This document shows, piece after piece, positions 21,094 through 33,200 of a stretch of DNA of 64,000 bases. Location of the stretch: contig JBQMRZ010000004.1 in assembly GCA_052174135.1 (NCBI GenBank), positions 186,001 through 250,000 of the forward strand, given 5' to 3'. The position numbers and the translations under genes are program-made. Source of the DNA: Arsenophonus sp052174135. GTDB lineage: Bacteria; Pseudomonadota; Gammaproteobacteria; Enterobacterales; Enterobacteriaceae. The notes below the pieces were generated by a model. The model worked only from the letters and a program-made list of their open reading frames with translations. It ran no database searches and was not told the origin of the DNA. Each line of letters begins with the position of its first letter. Within the stretch, counting starts at the first letter, position 1.

Positions 21094-22671
21094 TTATTCC
21101 CATTCAATTGTTGCTGGGGGTTTGTTACTAATATCATAAACTACTCTAGAAATACCAGTAACTTCATTAATAATTCGACTTGAAACTAAATCAAGAAAAT
21201 CATATGGCAAACGCGCCCAATTAGCAGTCATAAAATCAATGGTTTCGATAGCCCGTAGTGATATAACCCAGTCATATTTACGTTTATCTCCCATTACACC
21301 AACTGAGCGCACTGGTAAAAAAACTGTAAAAGCTTGACTAACTTTATAATAAAGATTAGCTTTATTTAATTCTTCAATAAAAATAGCATCTGCTTTACGT
21401 AATAAGTCACAATAAGTTTTTTTTACTTCACCTAATATTCTCACACTAAAACCAGGTCCTGGAAATGGATGATGATATAGCATATCATAAGGAAACCCTA
21501 ATTCTACACCTACTTTACGTACTTCATCTTTAAATAATTCTTTTAATGGCTCAATTAATCCAAGTTTCATTTTTTTTGGTAATCCACCTACATTGTGGTG
21601 AGATTTAATAGCATATGATTTACCTGTCTCTAAAACAGTAGATTCGATTATATCTGGATAAATGGTTCCTTGCGCTAACCATTTTACTTGCATTTGTTTA
21701 GCTGCTTCTTCATGAAATACTTCAATAAAAATACGTCCAATTGTTTTACGCTTTAATTCTGGTTCACTAATCCCCATCAATGCACTAAAAAAACGATCTT
21801 CGGCTGCTATTTTAATAATATTAAAATTAAATTTAGTTGAAAATATAGCCATGATTTTCTGTACTTCATTTAATCGTAATAAACCATTATCAACAAAGAT
21901 ACAAATTAATTGTTTACCAATAGCACGATTGAGTAATAGCGCAGTAACTGATGAATCAATACCACCTGATAGTCCTAAAATAACTTGATCGTTTCCAATC
22001 TGTTTTTTTAGGAGTTTTACTATATTTTCAATAATTAATTTAGTAGTCCAATGTGCTTTGCAGCCACAAATACTTAATACAAAATGTTGTAAAATTGTTA
22101 TACCCTGATGAGTATGTGTAACTTCAGGATGAAATTGAACTCCATAGAAATGTTTTTCTTCATTAGCTATTATCGCAAACGGACAACTATTAGTACTAGC
22201 TATAACATTAAAATCAATCGGTATAACAGTTACTTTATCACAGTGATTCATCCAAACATCAAGTAGTGGTTTACCGTCTTCACTTAATCTATCATAAATA
22301 TCACGAAATAATTCACAAGATTTTTGGATAAAGACTTGTGCGTAACCAAATTCTCTTTCATTAGATACTTCAACTTTCCCACCTAATTGAATAGACATAG
22401 TTTGCATACCATAGCAAATACCTAGCACAGGAACACCGGCTTGAAAAACATATTCTGGTGCACGTGGGCTATTTTTTTTGGTAGTACTTTCTGGCCCACC
22501 AGAAAGTATGATCCCATTTGGATTAAAGCGACGAATTTGTTCAGCGGAAATGTTCCACGCCCAAAGTTCACAATAAACTCCAATTTCACGGATACGACGA
22601 GCAATTAATTGACTATATTGTGAACCAAAATTAAGAATTAAAATTCGGTATTGATAAATTTCAGTTGTCAT
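21094..22671 (-). CDS. guaA: GMP synthase (glutamine-hydrolysing)
   Basis: 525 residues, the same as E. coli. It converts XMP to GMP with ATP and glutamine ammonia. The N-terminal class-I glutamine amidotransferase domain (about 8-207) has the nucleophile Cys86 in GICYGMQ and the catalytic His/Glu in VQFHPEVTHT. The ATP-pyrophosphatase domain (about 208-400) has the P-loop LGLSGGIDSSV. The C-terminal dimerisation domain ends in KPPATIEWE, the invariant GuaA terminus. It lies 64 bases downstream of guaB, so the guaBA operon is preserved. No odd residues were seen. Confidence 0.98.
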   Translation of the reverse strand: MTTEIYQYRILILNFGSQYSQLIARRIREIGVYCELWAWNISAEQIRRFNPNGIILSGGPESTTKKNSPRAPEYVFQAGVPVLGICYGMQTMSIQLGGKVEVSNEREFGYAQVFIQKSCELFRDIYDRLSEDGKPLLDVWMNHCDKVTVIPIDFNVIASTNSCPFAIIANEEKHFYGVQFHPEVTHTHQGITILQHFVLSICGCKAHWTTKLIIENIVKLLKKQIGNDQVILGLSGGIDSSVTALLLNRAIGKQLICIFVDNGLLRLNEVQKIMAIFSTKFNFNIIKIAAEDRFFSALMGISEPELKRKTIGRIFIEVFHEEAAKQMQVKWLAQGTIYPDIIESTVLETGKSYAIKSHHNVGGLPKKMKLGLIEPLKELFKDEVRKVGVELGFPYDMLYHHPFPGPGFSVRILGEVKKTYCDLLRKADAIFIEELNKANLYYKVSQAFTVFLPVRSVGVMGDKRKYDWVISLRAIETIDFMTANWARLPYDFLDLVSSRIINEVTGISRVVYDISNKPPATIEWE

Positions 22672-22735
22672 CTAAAAAAAATTCCAAAAACAAACGATAA
22701 TTTAAAGATTTATATAAAAACTGATAAGATTGTCG

Positions 22736-24199
22736 TCAATCAAATCGATAATTTGGTGATTCTTTAGTAATCATAACGTCATGTACATGGCTTTCTTGGA
22801 TGCCAGCACTACTAATTCGTACAAATTCAGTTTTATTCCTTAATTCATCAATATTAGCGCAGCCAGTTAAGCCCATACAAGAACGAAGCCCACCCATTTG
22901 CTGATGAACAACATTTTTTAATAATCCTTTGTAAGCAACCCGTCCTTCTATTCCCTCAGGAACTAATTTATCTATAGCATTATCGGTTTGAAAATAACGA
23001 TCAGAAGAACCTCCTTTTGACATTGCGCCTAATGATCCCATTCCGCGATAAGTTTTATAAGAACGTCCTTGAAAAAAAATTGTTTCTCCTGGTGACTCCT
23101 CAGTACCAGCAAACATCGATCCAACCATAACGCAAGAAGCCCCAGCAGCGAGTGCTTTAGCGATATCACCAGAAAATCGAATTCCCCCATCAGCAATTAC
23201 TGGTATATTCATACCATTAAGAGCTTCAACTGCATCAGCAATAGCGGTAATCTGTGGTATACCAACGCCAGTAACAATTCGTGTTGTGCAGATAGAACCG
23301 GGACCAATACCTACTTTTACTGCACTTGCGCCTGCTTTAGCTAAAGCTTTGGCGCCTTCAGCAGTTGCAACATTACCACCAATAATTGGCAAATCAGGAT
23401 ATTTTTCTCTAGTTTCACGAATACGATCTAAAATACCCTGCGAGTGCCCATGAGAAGAATCAATTAATAAAATATCAATCCCCGCCGCAACCAATGCTTC
23501 AATACGTGATTTATTATTAGATCCAGCCCCAACAGCAGCGCCTACTCGTAAACGACCTTGTTCATCTTTACATGCATTTGGCTTACGTTCAGCTTTCTGG
23601 AAATCTTTTACTGTAATCATACCAAACAGATGAAAATCATCATCAACCACTAATGCTTTTTCAATACGTCTTTCATGTAATTTTTGCAAAACTATATCAC
23701 GAGATTCACTTTCTTTAACAGTAACCAAATCAGATTTAACTGTCATAACTGCAGTAACTGGTTGATCTAAATCTGTTACAAAACGAATATCACGACCAGT
23801 AATGATACCAATTAATTCTTTATTGTTAACAACTGGATAGCCAGAAAAACCATTGCTTTTAGCCATCTCATAGACTTCACGAATTGTTGTTTCTGGTTTA
23901 ACAGTAAGAGGATCAATAACAATGCCACTTTCATATTTTTTAACTCGTCGAACTTCTTTTGCATGATGCTCAACTGACATATTTTTATGAATGAAACCAA
24001 TTCCTCCCTCTTGAGCCAATACAATAGCTAAATTTGATTCAGTTACTGTATCCATAGCAGCAGAAAGTATAGGAATAGTTAAACGAATGGTAGCAGTTAA
24101 TTGAGTTGATAAATCAGCAGTGTTAGGTAATACATTTGAATACGCTGGAACTAAAGATACATCATCAAATGTTAATGCTTCTTTTTTTATACGTAGCAT
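22736..24199 (-). CDS. guaB: Inosine-5'-monophosphate dehydrogenase
   Basis: 487 residues from the ATG at 24199 (E. coli 488). A longer reading from TTG at 24205 would add only two residues, and the E. coli start MLRI matches the ATG. It oxidises IMP to XMP with NAD+, the committed step to GMP. The catalytic cysteine is in GPGSICTTRIV (about residue 304), with the flap motif around MGSLGAMSKGG. Two CBS domains lie at about 90-205 (ITGRDIRFVTDL, MITVKDFQKAE). It is first in the guaBA operon. GAGAT upstream is a modest ribosome-binding site. The E. coli divergent neighbour xseA is missing. Confidence 0.98.
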   Translation of the reverse strand: MLRIKKEALTFDDVSLVPAYSNVLPNTADLSTQLTATIRLTIPILSAAMDTVTESNLAIVLAQEGGIGFIHKNMSVEHHAKEVRRVKKYESGIVIDPLTVKPETTIREVYEMAKSNGFSGYPVVNNKELIGIITGRDIRFVTDLDQPVTAVMTVKSDLVTVKESESRDIVLQKLHERRIEKALVVDDDFHLFGMITVKDFQKAERKPNACKDEQGRLRVGAAVGAGSNNKSRIEALVAAGIDILLIDSSHGHSQGILDRIRETREKYPDLPIIGGNVATAEGAKALAKAGASAVKVGIGPGSICTTRIVTGVGIPQITAIADAVEALNGMNIPVIADGGIRFSGDIAKALAAGASCVMVGSMFAGTEESPGETIFFQGRSYKTYRGMGSLGAMSKGGSSDRYFQTDNAIDKLVPEGIEGRVAYKGLLKNVVHQQMGGLRSCMGLTGCANIDELRNKTEFVRISSAGIQESHVHDVMITKESPNYRFD

Positions 24200-25706
24200 A
24201 AGCAATATCTCAGTATACAGAGTTCGGAAAAAGATAAAATATTGCGAAAATAATATACATAATGAAATTTATTAACTCCAGTATTTTTCATTAAATTTTT
24301 TTTAAAAGATAAAATACATAAACTTATATTAAATTTAAAATTTAGATGATTAATAATTAAATTTATGAAATTATAGATTTTTTTTAAAAAACTAAAATAT
24401 AAAAATAATATATAGAATTTAATACATCTTTAATTTACAAAATATCTTTTGTTTGGTAACATATAAAATCTTTATATTTACTCTCAATAAAATCTTTTTT
24501 TATTCATTTAAAAAATTTTTATTAACATCTACATATATAAAAAATATTTTATGAAAAAGTACTATTAATGAAATCAATAATGTTATTTTTTATTTTATTT
24601 TTTAGTTAAGTATAACTCTGTAACTTTATAAGTCTACTCTTTATTTTCTCTTTCTATCACTTAATATAGATGATATAATTTTAATTTTATTTAAAAATAG
24701 ATCCCATTAAAATATAAAATATCGTACTATAAATTTTTCTTTTTTTTATTAATGCTTATTTTTTTTGCATTAACTATAAAATTAATAATCTAAATAATAG
24801 AGTTATAATGTTATTTTTTTATCTATCGTATTTTACAGATTATTGATAGCTAAGAGATACGATAAACATTAGCGCAAATAAATTAATATTTTTCTAATAA
24901 GATTGTCAAAAAAATAAATGATTATTTAACGGAATAAACATGACAATTATTAATTTTTAGAAAATTTTTTCGATAAAAATACTTTTATAATATTAAAATT
25001 TTAATTTTTTTATTTAATTAGAAACTGATTAAATTATCTCATAATAAAAACGTTATAAAAGTATATAAAATACAATAAACTTTTTAGAATTTTTATTCTA
25101 TGTCTGATAGATTTCCTACAAAGTAGTTAGCTATTGATGTTTTATATATTTTTTTGATTAGTCAATTTATTGTAATTATACGATAATTATCGTATATAAA
25201 TTTATATTTTTTTATAAATAAATAATCAATATAAATTGAATTTTTATAATAAATTAAAGCTAATATAGTGCACTTGGTATACTTAATTAAGTAATAGTAT
25301 TTTTTAATAAATTTAATAAATAAAAATATACTTCTCTTTATAAAAAATATTTTTATTTTATTTATATGTATTTATAGAGATTTTTACTTACTATTTGTAG
25401 ATTAAATTATAGTATTATGTTAATAGTATTTATTTTACTATTATTATCCTTTTTATCAAACTTTTTCTATTAATTAATAAATACTTCTATCCGCATTCAT
25501 GTTTTATTGCTAATTAAATTCTTTGAAAATTTATGAAAACTCATGATTTAGCAAATATATTTTATATCAAATGACAATATAAATCATTAATTAACATATT
25601 AAAATTAAATTAATTAACTTGAGGCTATTAATTAATTATATATTAAAAATCCTCAAATTGATAAAGAAAATAGTCAAATTTTTTCTTATTAATTTAAATA
25701 TTATCC
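24200..25706. other. Gene-free AT-rich stretch between guaB and dapE
   Basis: About 1.5 kb. It should hold the guaB promoter on the minus strand near 24230-24300, but none stands out from the AT background. xseA, which lies beside guaB in E. coli, has no visible remnant. Near the dapE end, TTGAGG (25619-25624) and CCTCAA (25651-25656) could form a weak, wide-looped hairpin after the dapE stop. Nothing else was seen. Confidence 0.7.
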
Positions 25707-26837
25707 TCATAATAATATTTTTTTCATAATTTCATGATAAATAAGGTATAATTTATTAAGATCAATAATATTAACACATTCATTTGGTTTATGAATAGTT
25801 TCATTTAAAAGGCCTAATTCAATAATTTGTGCACCCATTTTAGCAATAAAACGACCATCAGATATTCCACCATCTGTTGATAATTGAGGTTGATAATAAC
25901 AATATTTTTCTATAGCCTCACTGACAATATTAAATAATTTACCTTTTTTTGTTAAAAATGGATGACCAAATAATGACCATTTAATTTTATAATTAAATTG
26001 ATATTTTTTTAATATTTTTTCAACTTTTTGGCGAATTTGTTGATCGGTAAGTACATTACTAAAACGAAAATTAAATTGTATAATTAATTCACTAGGAATA
26101 ATATTATTAGTATTATTATCAGAATTAATGTTGAAAATTTGCATACTTGTTGGAGAAAAAGAATGATTACCAATATCCCATTTTTTATTAATCAGTTCAT
26201 TTAAAAAAGGTAATGAATTATGTATCGGGTTATTAGCTAAATATGGATAAGCAATATGTCCCTGAACTCCGCAAATCACCACTTTAGCTGTTAATGAGCC
26301 TCGACGCCCATTTTTAATAATATCACCAAGCTTAATTTGACTAGACGGTTCACCTATTATACAGTAATCAATTTGTTCATTGCGTGCTATTAATTTATCA
26401 ACAACTTTTGCTGTTCCGTTAATAGCTTTAGCTTCTTCATCAGAGGTGATCAAAAAAGCTAATCGACCGGTATGGTTAGGAAAATTGCTAATAAATTTTT
26501 CAGCGGCTATAATCATTGCAGCAAGAGAACCTTTCATATCAACAGCTCCTCGACCATAAAGAAGTCCGTCATTTAATATTGGAGTAAAAGGCGGGTAATG
26601 CCAATCTTGAACTGCTCCTGCCGGAACAACATCTGTGTGCCCAGCAAAGGCTAATGTTTTGCCTTGTTTTCCATGAAGTGCCCATAAATTTGTAGTATTG
26701 TTAAATGACATAACTTCAATTGAAAAACCAAGTTTTTTTAATTTATTAATTAAAATAACTTGACAACCATAATCATTAGGGCTAACAGAGGGCAATTGAA
26801 TTAGTTTTTTCGTGAGTTTAATAATAGGACAAATCAT
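25707..26837 (-). CDS. dapE: Succinyl-diaminopimelate desuccinylase
   Basis: 376 residues (E. coli 375). This M20-family di-zinc hydrolase releases L,L-diaminopimelate from its N-succinyl form, a step to both meso-diaminopimelate for peptidoglycan and lysine. Metal ligands and catalytic residues are visible: His67 and Asp69 in FAGHTDVVPAG, Asp100 in GRGAVDMKG, the Glu pair in TSDEEAKAINGT, and the last His in ETIHKPNE. STDGGISDGRF, a DapE-specific stretch, is present. It stands alone with 1.5 kb and 2.5 kb of empty sequence on either side. AGATCT upstream of the ATG is a weak ribosome-binding site. It fits with lpp and ldtE, which act on the same diaminopimelate residue in the wall. Confidence 0.97.
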   Translation of the reverse strand: MICPIIKLTKKLIQLPSVSPNDYGCQVILINKLKKLGFSIEVMSFNNTTNLWALHGKQGKTLAFAGHTDVVPAGAVQDWHYPPFTPILNDGLLYGRGAVDMKGSLAAMIIAAEKFISNFPNHTGRLAFLITSDEEAKAINGTAKVVDKLIARNEQIDYCIIGEPSSQIKLGDIIKNGRRGSLTAKVVICGVQGHIAYPYLANNPIHNSLPFLNELINKKWDIGNHSFSPTSMQIFNINSDNNTNNIIPSELIIQFNFRFSNVLTDQQIRQKVEKILKKYQFNYKIKWSLFGHPFLTKKGKLFNIVSEAIEKYCYYQPQLSTDGGISDGRFIAKMGAQIIELGLLNETIHKPNECVNIIDLNKLYLIYHEIMKKILL

Positions 26838-27880
26838 AGTAGATCTCTTTGATTTATATATTATTAATTTTTATTAAAAAATTAATAATATAATAGTTAT
26901 TTTGTAGTTATCAAGCATGAATATTTAAAAAAATATTTGATATTTTATTTTTAATTTTTTATTTTTTTTAATGTTAAACTTATTAATAATATTTGTTTTT
27001 ATTCGAAATAAAATTTTTCAAGAAATTTAATATTTATTAGTTAAGATAAAAATCTACCTATATAAATATTTAAATGAAAACTAATAATATTATTCTTATA
27101 ATTATTTTATTTAAAAATAAAACAAGTCATTTTAACTTTAATTTGTATTGTCTATTTTTAAATATGTTAAATTAATAAGTATTATATTTTTTTAAAATAA
27201 ATTGGTTAAATATTTTTTCAAATTTTTTATTTTTTAATAAAATACTAAATATTGTAGTATTATTTTATTTATAATAACTAGCTTTATATAAAAGATTTTT
27301 AGTAATTATTTATGAATAAATTAATTTTATACATTACAATTAATTAAAGTTAACTGATGATTTTTTTAATAATTTTATATAATACAAATTACTTTATTTT
27401 TAATTTTATAATCAAGATTTATTATTTTTATAAAAATATAGCATTTAAAATTTTATGGTTAATTTTTGAAAAATAGTTATTTATTTGTTCTTAATTTTAA
27501 TTACAAAAATATAACGAGAATTGATTGGTAAATTCAATTAACTAAAGAATAAAAAACTTAATAGATTTTTTGTTTTTTTTTAACTATTATTTAATTAATT
27601 TTAAAATTAAACACATAAATATTTATACATTTCTAAATTAATGATATTAATCTTCACATATAGATAATCTATTTAACAATAAACTCACGATATATAACCA
27701 AATTATCAATTATTTATTTTATAAAAATACGAGTTATTCTAAGTTTTTTCGAAAAATTAGTTATTATTTGATATTAAGGATATTAGGTGGTATTTAAAAA
27801 ATTTTTTATAGTTAAATAAGGTATTTGTTTTTTTTAAAAAAAATTAAAACTGAATCAAACTATAATATATAGCTTATAAA

Positions 27881-27914
27881 ATAAAAAAAACAAAAAAATA
27901 AAAAAAACAAAAAA
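27881..27914. repeat. Tandem repeat, two exact 17-base units
   Basis: The unit ATAAAAAAAACAAAAAA occurs twice in direct succession (27881-27897 and 27898-27914). This is typical of replication slippage in A-rich DNA and has no sign of function, but it is a likely length-polymorphic site. Confidence 0.85.
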
Positions 27915-28853
27915 TATCATTATAATTTTAATTATTAAAGACCAATTACAGTTTATTTTTTTTTTGCTAATTTTATTAAAAATAAGACTAAAAATAAATT
28001 ATTATAAAAACATAAATTATGAATTATAAAATACCTTAATAAATAATATTTTTTTATTTAGAATTAAAACTCTAATATTTATTTTTTTCAAATTTATTGA
28101 ATAATTGATAGATAAAATAAAGTTCTTTTTTATGCTAGAATGATAATATCAATATAAAATTTATGATTTAAATAACATGAGAGAATTATTATTCTTAGAT
28201 TGTATTAACAATTTTTATAAGAATAAAACTATTTTGTTCTTTTTTTTTGATTTAATAATAAAACATAATTTGTTATAATCATTATTTAGTATAATAGTGT
28301 TCAATATTATTAATATCTGAATTATCTAGTAAATCTTAGAAATATTAATGCTACATAAATAAATTTAATGAATTCATATTATTTACTTTCATAAAATATA
28401 TTATCAATTATTGATAATTCTTTATATTTTAGGTTAATGGTGTAATATATGAATTTTACTATATAACTAATTATAAGTGAAAAGTAGAATTGAAATATAG
28501 ATACTTTAAAAAAAAATCCTTAGTCTCTTTTATTCTAAAAGAAACTTTATAAGAATATTGAGAATGATATAATAAATAATTAATATTTAGTACTAATTCA
28601 CATAAAGCATTTGATGAATAGTATTCGATAATTAATGAATTATATATTCTATATGTATTTAAAAAATACAAGATTTATTAATTGGATTAATTTATTAATT
28701 CTTTTAAATAAACAAAAATGTGTTTTATAAAAAAATAGGTAATATTTTGATTTTTAAGTATTTTAATATAAATATATTCAATATTTTGTAAATTAATTCT
28801 ATAATTATTTAATTGATATCTTTAGTTGAGATAAATAAAAATTAAAATTTTAT

Positions 28854-28888
28854 TTTTTATCATGAAAATTTTATTTTCATGATAAAAA
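28854..28888. repeat. 15-bp inverted repeat with CATGA core
   Basis: TTTTTATCATGAAAA (28854-28868) and its exact reverse complement (28874-28888) are separated by five bases. Not next to any gene end (lysO ends 420 bases away), so a terminator role is doubtful. Confidence 0.75.
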
Positions 28889-29307
28889 TTTTTGACTAGT
28901 TTACATGTAGTAAAATACTCTAAATAATAATGATCATGATGTTGTAATTTTTTTTTTGAAAAAAAACTTGTTTTATTTTATTTTGATCAAATATATATTT
29001 GATATTCTGAGTAATTTAATTTTTTAATAAAAATATTATTAGCTAATATACCATAAAAAAGTAAATTATACTTAATTTTATAAAATATTATTTATAGTCT
29101 TAGTATCTAATGAATTAATATCATAAAATTAAATATTTTGTCTATTATTATATTTTAATTTAATTAAATTAATTTGTTATTTTTTGTCATATATCTTTTT
29201 ATTTAATTGATTTTATAATTATATTTTAATCAAAAATTATTGATAATAAGATATAAATATATTTATATTTTATTTACAGTAAAGTGTTTATCAAAAAAAG
29301 TTATCTA

Positions 29308-30207
29308 TTAGCTAAATAAAGTAATTAATAATGGCGTTAATAAACTTAATACAAAACCATGTATAATAGCAGAAGGTATAATAGAAGCTCCTCCACTTTG
29401 TTGTAATACAGGTAATGCAAAATCCATTGATGTTGAACCACAAATCCCCAATGCAGTAGATCGAAATTGATTAATAATAACAGGAATAAGCATGATAGCT
29501 AATAATTCACGCATTAAGTCATTAAAGAAAGCAGTACTACCAATAACCGGTCCATAAACATCTGTGAGTACTATGCTAGTTAGAGAATACCAACCATAAC
29601 CTGCTGCAATTGATAACCCTATTTTTATGGGTAAATCTAATAAAAATGAAGCCAAAATACCACCAAGTAAGGCACTTATAGCAACAATTATTGCAATTAT
29701 AGCTCCTCTAAAATTAATTAAAATTTGCTGAAGGTAGATTCCACTATTACGAAGATGACAACCAATTAATAATAATAAAAAAATAAGTATAATTTCAGAA
29801 CTATTTCTTGCATAGGATAAAAATTGCCACTTTGTTAGTCCTAATAAGAAACCTAGCAATAACATACCACAAAGTGGTAGTAAACTTATAATCATTTTTA
29901 ATCGAGATAATGCTTTATTGGTTTTATATTTTGTGATTTTCCATGGAAAAAATTTATCTAATAACAATAAAGAAATAAGATTTGCAGTAAAAATGCAGAG
30001 AAAAAAAACAATTGTATAAATAAAAATTGAAGTAAGATGAATGTTAATATTATCTAATAATGCCAATGTAATTCCCATTAAAAATAAAATTATGTAAACC
30101 ATAATGCTTAACAAACAATCAACAACTATTAAAATTTTTTTATTTTTAAAGCAAAATAAATAACCTAATATTAACGGTAAAAGAATAATAAATAGTTTTG
30201 AATACAT
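29308..30207 (-). CDS. lysO: Lysine exporter LysO (YbjE)
   Basis: 299 residues, the same length as E. coli LysO. This DUF340/LysO family inner-membrane protein has about eight hydrophobic segments spread evenly from residue 5 to the C-terminus. Family stretches include GYGWYSLTSIVLTDVYGP, AFFNDLMRELLAIMLIPV and GICGSTSMDFALPVLQQSGG, all conserved in LysO. E. coli LysO exports L-lysine (and its toxic analogue). In a host-restricted bacterium that still has dapE, it could be the outlet by which lysine reaches the host, or it may only relieve excess (inference). The gene is isolated, with long empty flanks, and has moved relative to E. coli, where it is near 20 min. Confidence 0.93.
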   Translation of the reverse strand: MYSKLFIILLPLILGYLFCFKNKKILIVVDCLLSIMVYIILFLMGITLALLDNINIHLTSIFIYTIVFFLCIFTANLISLLLLDKFFPWKITKYKTNKALSRLKMIISLLPLCGMLLLGFLLGLTKWQFLSYARNSSEIILIFLLLLIGCHLRNSGIYLQQILINFRGAIIAIIVAISALLGGILASFLLDLPIKIGLSIAAGYGWYSLTSIVLTDVYGPVIGSTAFFNDLMRELLAIMLIPVIINQFRSTALGICGSTSMDFALPVLQQSGGASIIPSAIIHGFVLSLLTPLLITLFS

Positions 30208-33200
30208 AGTTAATCCTTGTTATAAATAATGCTTTTATAGTGATGATTTTATATAAATAATATAAAAAATAGACAAAATAGTAAAAAATTTATTTAGATT
30301 AAGGGAGCGTAAAATCACAAAATAATGTTTAAATGTAATTTATTTTTAATAGGATTTTATTTATAAAAAATAAAATTTTTTATTTTCATGGAATTAATTA
30401 CCTTTCATTAAAAAACAGAATCATAATATCATATTAATTACTGAATTTTCTTGATAACTCAAATTTATTAAATAAGTTAATTTTTATCATTCAAGCTATT
30501 AATTATATTAATTTAATGATCATAATAATAATTATTTAGATAATACTAATAAATAAATCAATACTTTATAACTAATTTTATTCCTTTTAAAAATTGAATA
30601 AACAGTTATAAAATTAGTTACTTTAATTTATTATAAACATTATTGATTAAATGATATTAAGATATGAATGTATTTTCATTAAATGATTACATGAAAATAA
30701 AATTGATATTTTTTTGTTATTGAGTAATTTTTAGATTAAAATAATTACTTCATTTAAAGTAATATAAATAAATAGATTTAGCAAATTATTGTTTCATATT
30801 TTAGAGCTGACATTTAAGAAGCACTTTATTTTATGTTATAACAATTAAATTCTATGTATTTTTATACACATAATCTTATTGAATTTATTTTTAAATAATA
30901 AAATAAATTTTTTATAAATATTAATTAAAATATTAATAAAACATCTTATGAAGAAATTTATGATATATTGCATTGTATTAATTTAATAATTATTCTATTT
31001 TTTAGATCTCCATCAGAATATAAATGGTGTCTAATAATATCAATTATATTATAATAAGCATAAACAACGATATTATATTTAATTAAATGTTTAGTTTATT
31101 TTTATCACTTTGCAATTTAAAGTCAATTTTAAATTAATGAATTATATTAATTGACTTATTAATGATTACTAAAGTTCTAAAAAATTATTTATATTTTATT
31201 ATATTTTTAAATTAATTTATTAAATTTTATTTTATAATCATAAGTTCAATATCAGCTTATTCCTTTTGTGCTATAGATATCTGTAACAGATATCTATAGC
31301 ACAAAAAAAAGTTAGAATAGAAAATATACTAGATTAGTAATCTATAAATCTTTATATCAATATTCCAGTAAAATAGTGTGTATATTCTACTTTTTATACA
31401 AGAATAATATTAAATATAGAGTTTTATGAAACGGGATGAATATTATCCTAAATAATAATAAATAATGATTATTTTATTTGTTATTATTACTTCAAAAGTT
31501 ATTTTTCTATTTTATTATCTCTCATGAACATGAATATCAGAATATTTCAAATTATAAAACACAAAAAAATAAAATTAAAATGTTATCATCTTGCATTCAT
31601 TTTGATAAAATGGTTAAAAGATATGTTATTTTGACAATTTTATTATAAAATATTTAAAATAAATATAGTCATTAAAGGTTATTTTACTTATATGTAATAA
31701 AGTTTGATTATAAGAAAATCATATATGTGTGAGTAAATTAGCGTTAATATACTATTAAAAAATTTTTATTTATTTAAATAAAATTAACATATCTGATATA
31801 TTTCAGTGGTTTAAAAATAGAATTTTACTAAAAATAGTATTTTATCTATAAAAATTTTACATATTTGTACGGAAAATGAATTTAATAAAGATAATATTAA
31901 GATAAAATTATTTATTTGAATAAATTTAAAATTTATATTGCTATTATCAAATATAATAGATCATTATATGATAATGAAAATTAAAAATTTTTTTATTATG
32001 TCTGATATCAATAATTAAATAGAGTGCTATAAGAAATAGAATAAATATAAGATATAATAAATTTTGTACTAAAATGACTCATAAAATACTTTTTGTTCCA
32101 TTTACAATAAACATTTTATTTTTCATAAAGTACCAATTAATAATAAGTATTATTAAAATTTTTTTATTTATTGTAGCTTTAATTTTATGTTATCACTTAA
32201 ATAAATTTAGATATGAGCTAAAAATCTTTCTCATAATAATTCGTGTTAATTAACGCTAACATAAATTATGTAAAATAATACAATACTAAAGCTTTATTGG
32301 TAGTGAGAAACTTCTATTTCTATTATTCTTTCTTATTTCGATAATTGAATAATTAATTATCTATTTTTATATTTTAATTATCCCTTTATATTACATTTTA
32401 TTATTTATTTTTAATAAAATAATTATCTTTAATTATTAAACTCTATAGTTCCTATTAAGATAAAACTTAAAACATAATTAAATATTAAAATTTTAATTTA
32501 TATAAATAAAAGTGGATTTTTAATTTCTTAAAGAGAATAAATATAAATTGAGATATAAATACTATTATTACTTTCACTCAAAATAATTAATACTTTTTAT
32601 TTAAATATTTAAAATATATGATAGTGATATTTGTTTTCTTTATTAAATAAATTATTTGCTGATAACATCAGTTTTTAAAAATCAATTAATTTTTATAAAA
32701 AATCGCTATTTCAAATTTAAAAGTAAAACAAATTATATTTTTTTATTTCAATAATATTTAATTATTCATGATGGTTAAATAATTTGATTTATTTTAAAAT
32801 AGATAATTAAGATTTTTAGATTTTTTATATTAACTAAGTTTTAATTATTTTCTTACCAATTAATTTAAAAAATTGAGATTAGATAAAATCTAAATCAAAT
32901 AATATTAGTATAATTGTTATTATAAATCAATTATAATAATAATTATTATGTATAAATATTTTTAATAAAATTAAATTATTGATTTAATATAGTTTTTTAA
33001 AACAAATTAATAATATAAATATCTACTTATTTTTTAATTAATGAACAATATATTTATAATTATGTTAATTTTAAGATTAAATAAAAAATTTATTATCTTA
33101 AAATTAATTTAAACAAAATTATTCATCATTTAATTTAATTTATTGACTTTAAATCATAAATCAAAAAATATATTTTAAAAAATATATTTTAATAAAAGAT

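Larger units (their letters stand above)
26838..29307. other. Gene-free AT-rich stretch between dapE and lysO
   Basis: About 2.5 kb with no recognisable gene. It includes a 2 x 17-base tandem repeat (27881-27914) and a 15-bp inverted repeat (28854-28888). The 66-codon minus-strand frame at 28471-28671 (rich in Y, N, S, L) has no ribosome-binding site or family resemblance and is treated as chance. Confidence 0.7.

Noticed and set aside
28471..28671. 66-codon minus-strand frame
   Set aside because: No ribosome-binding site or recognisable motif; isolated in empty DNA.
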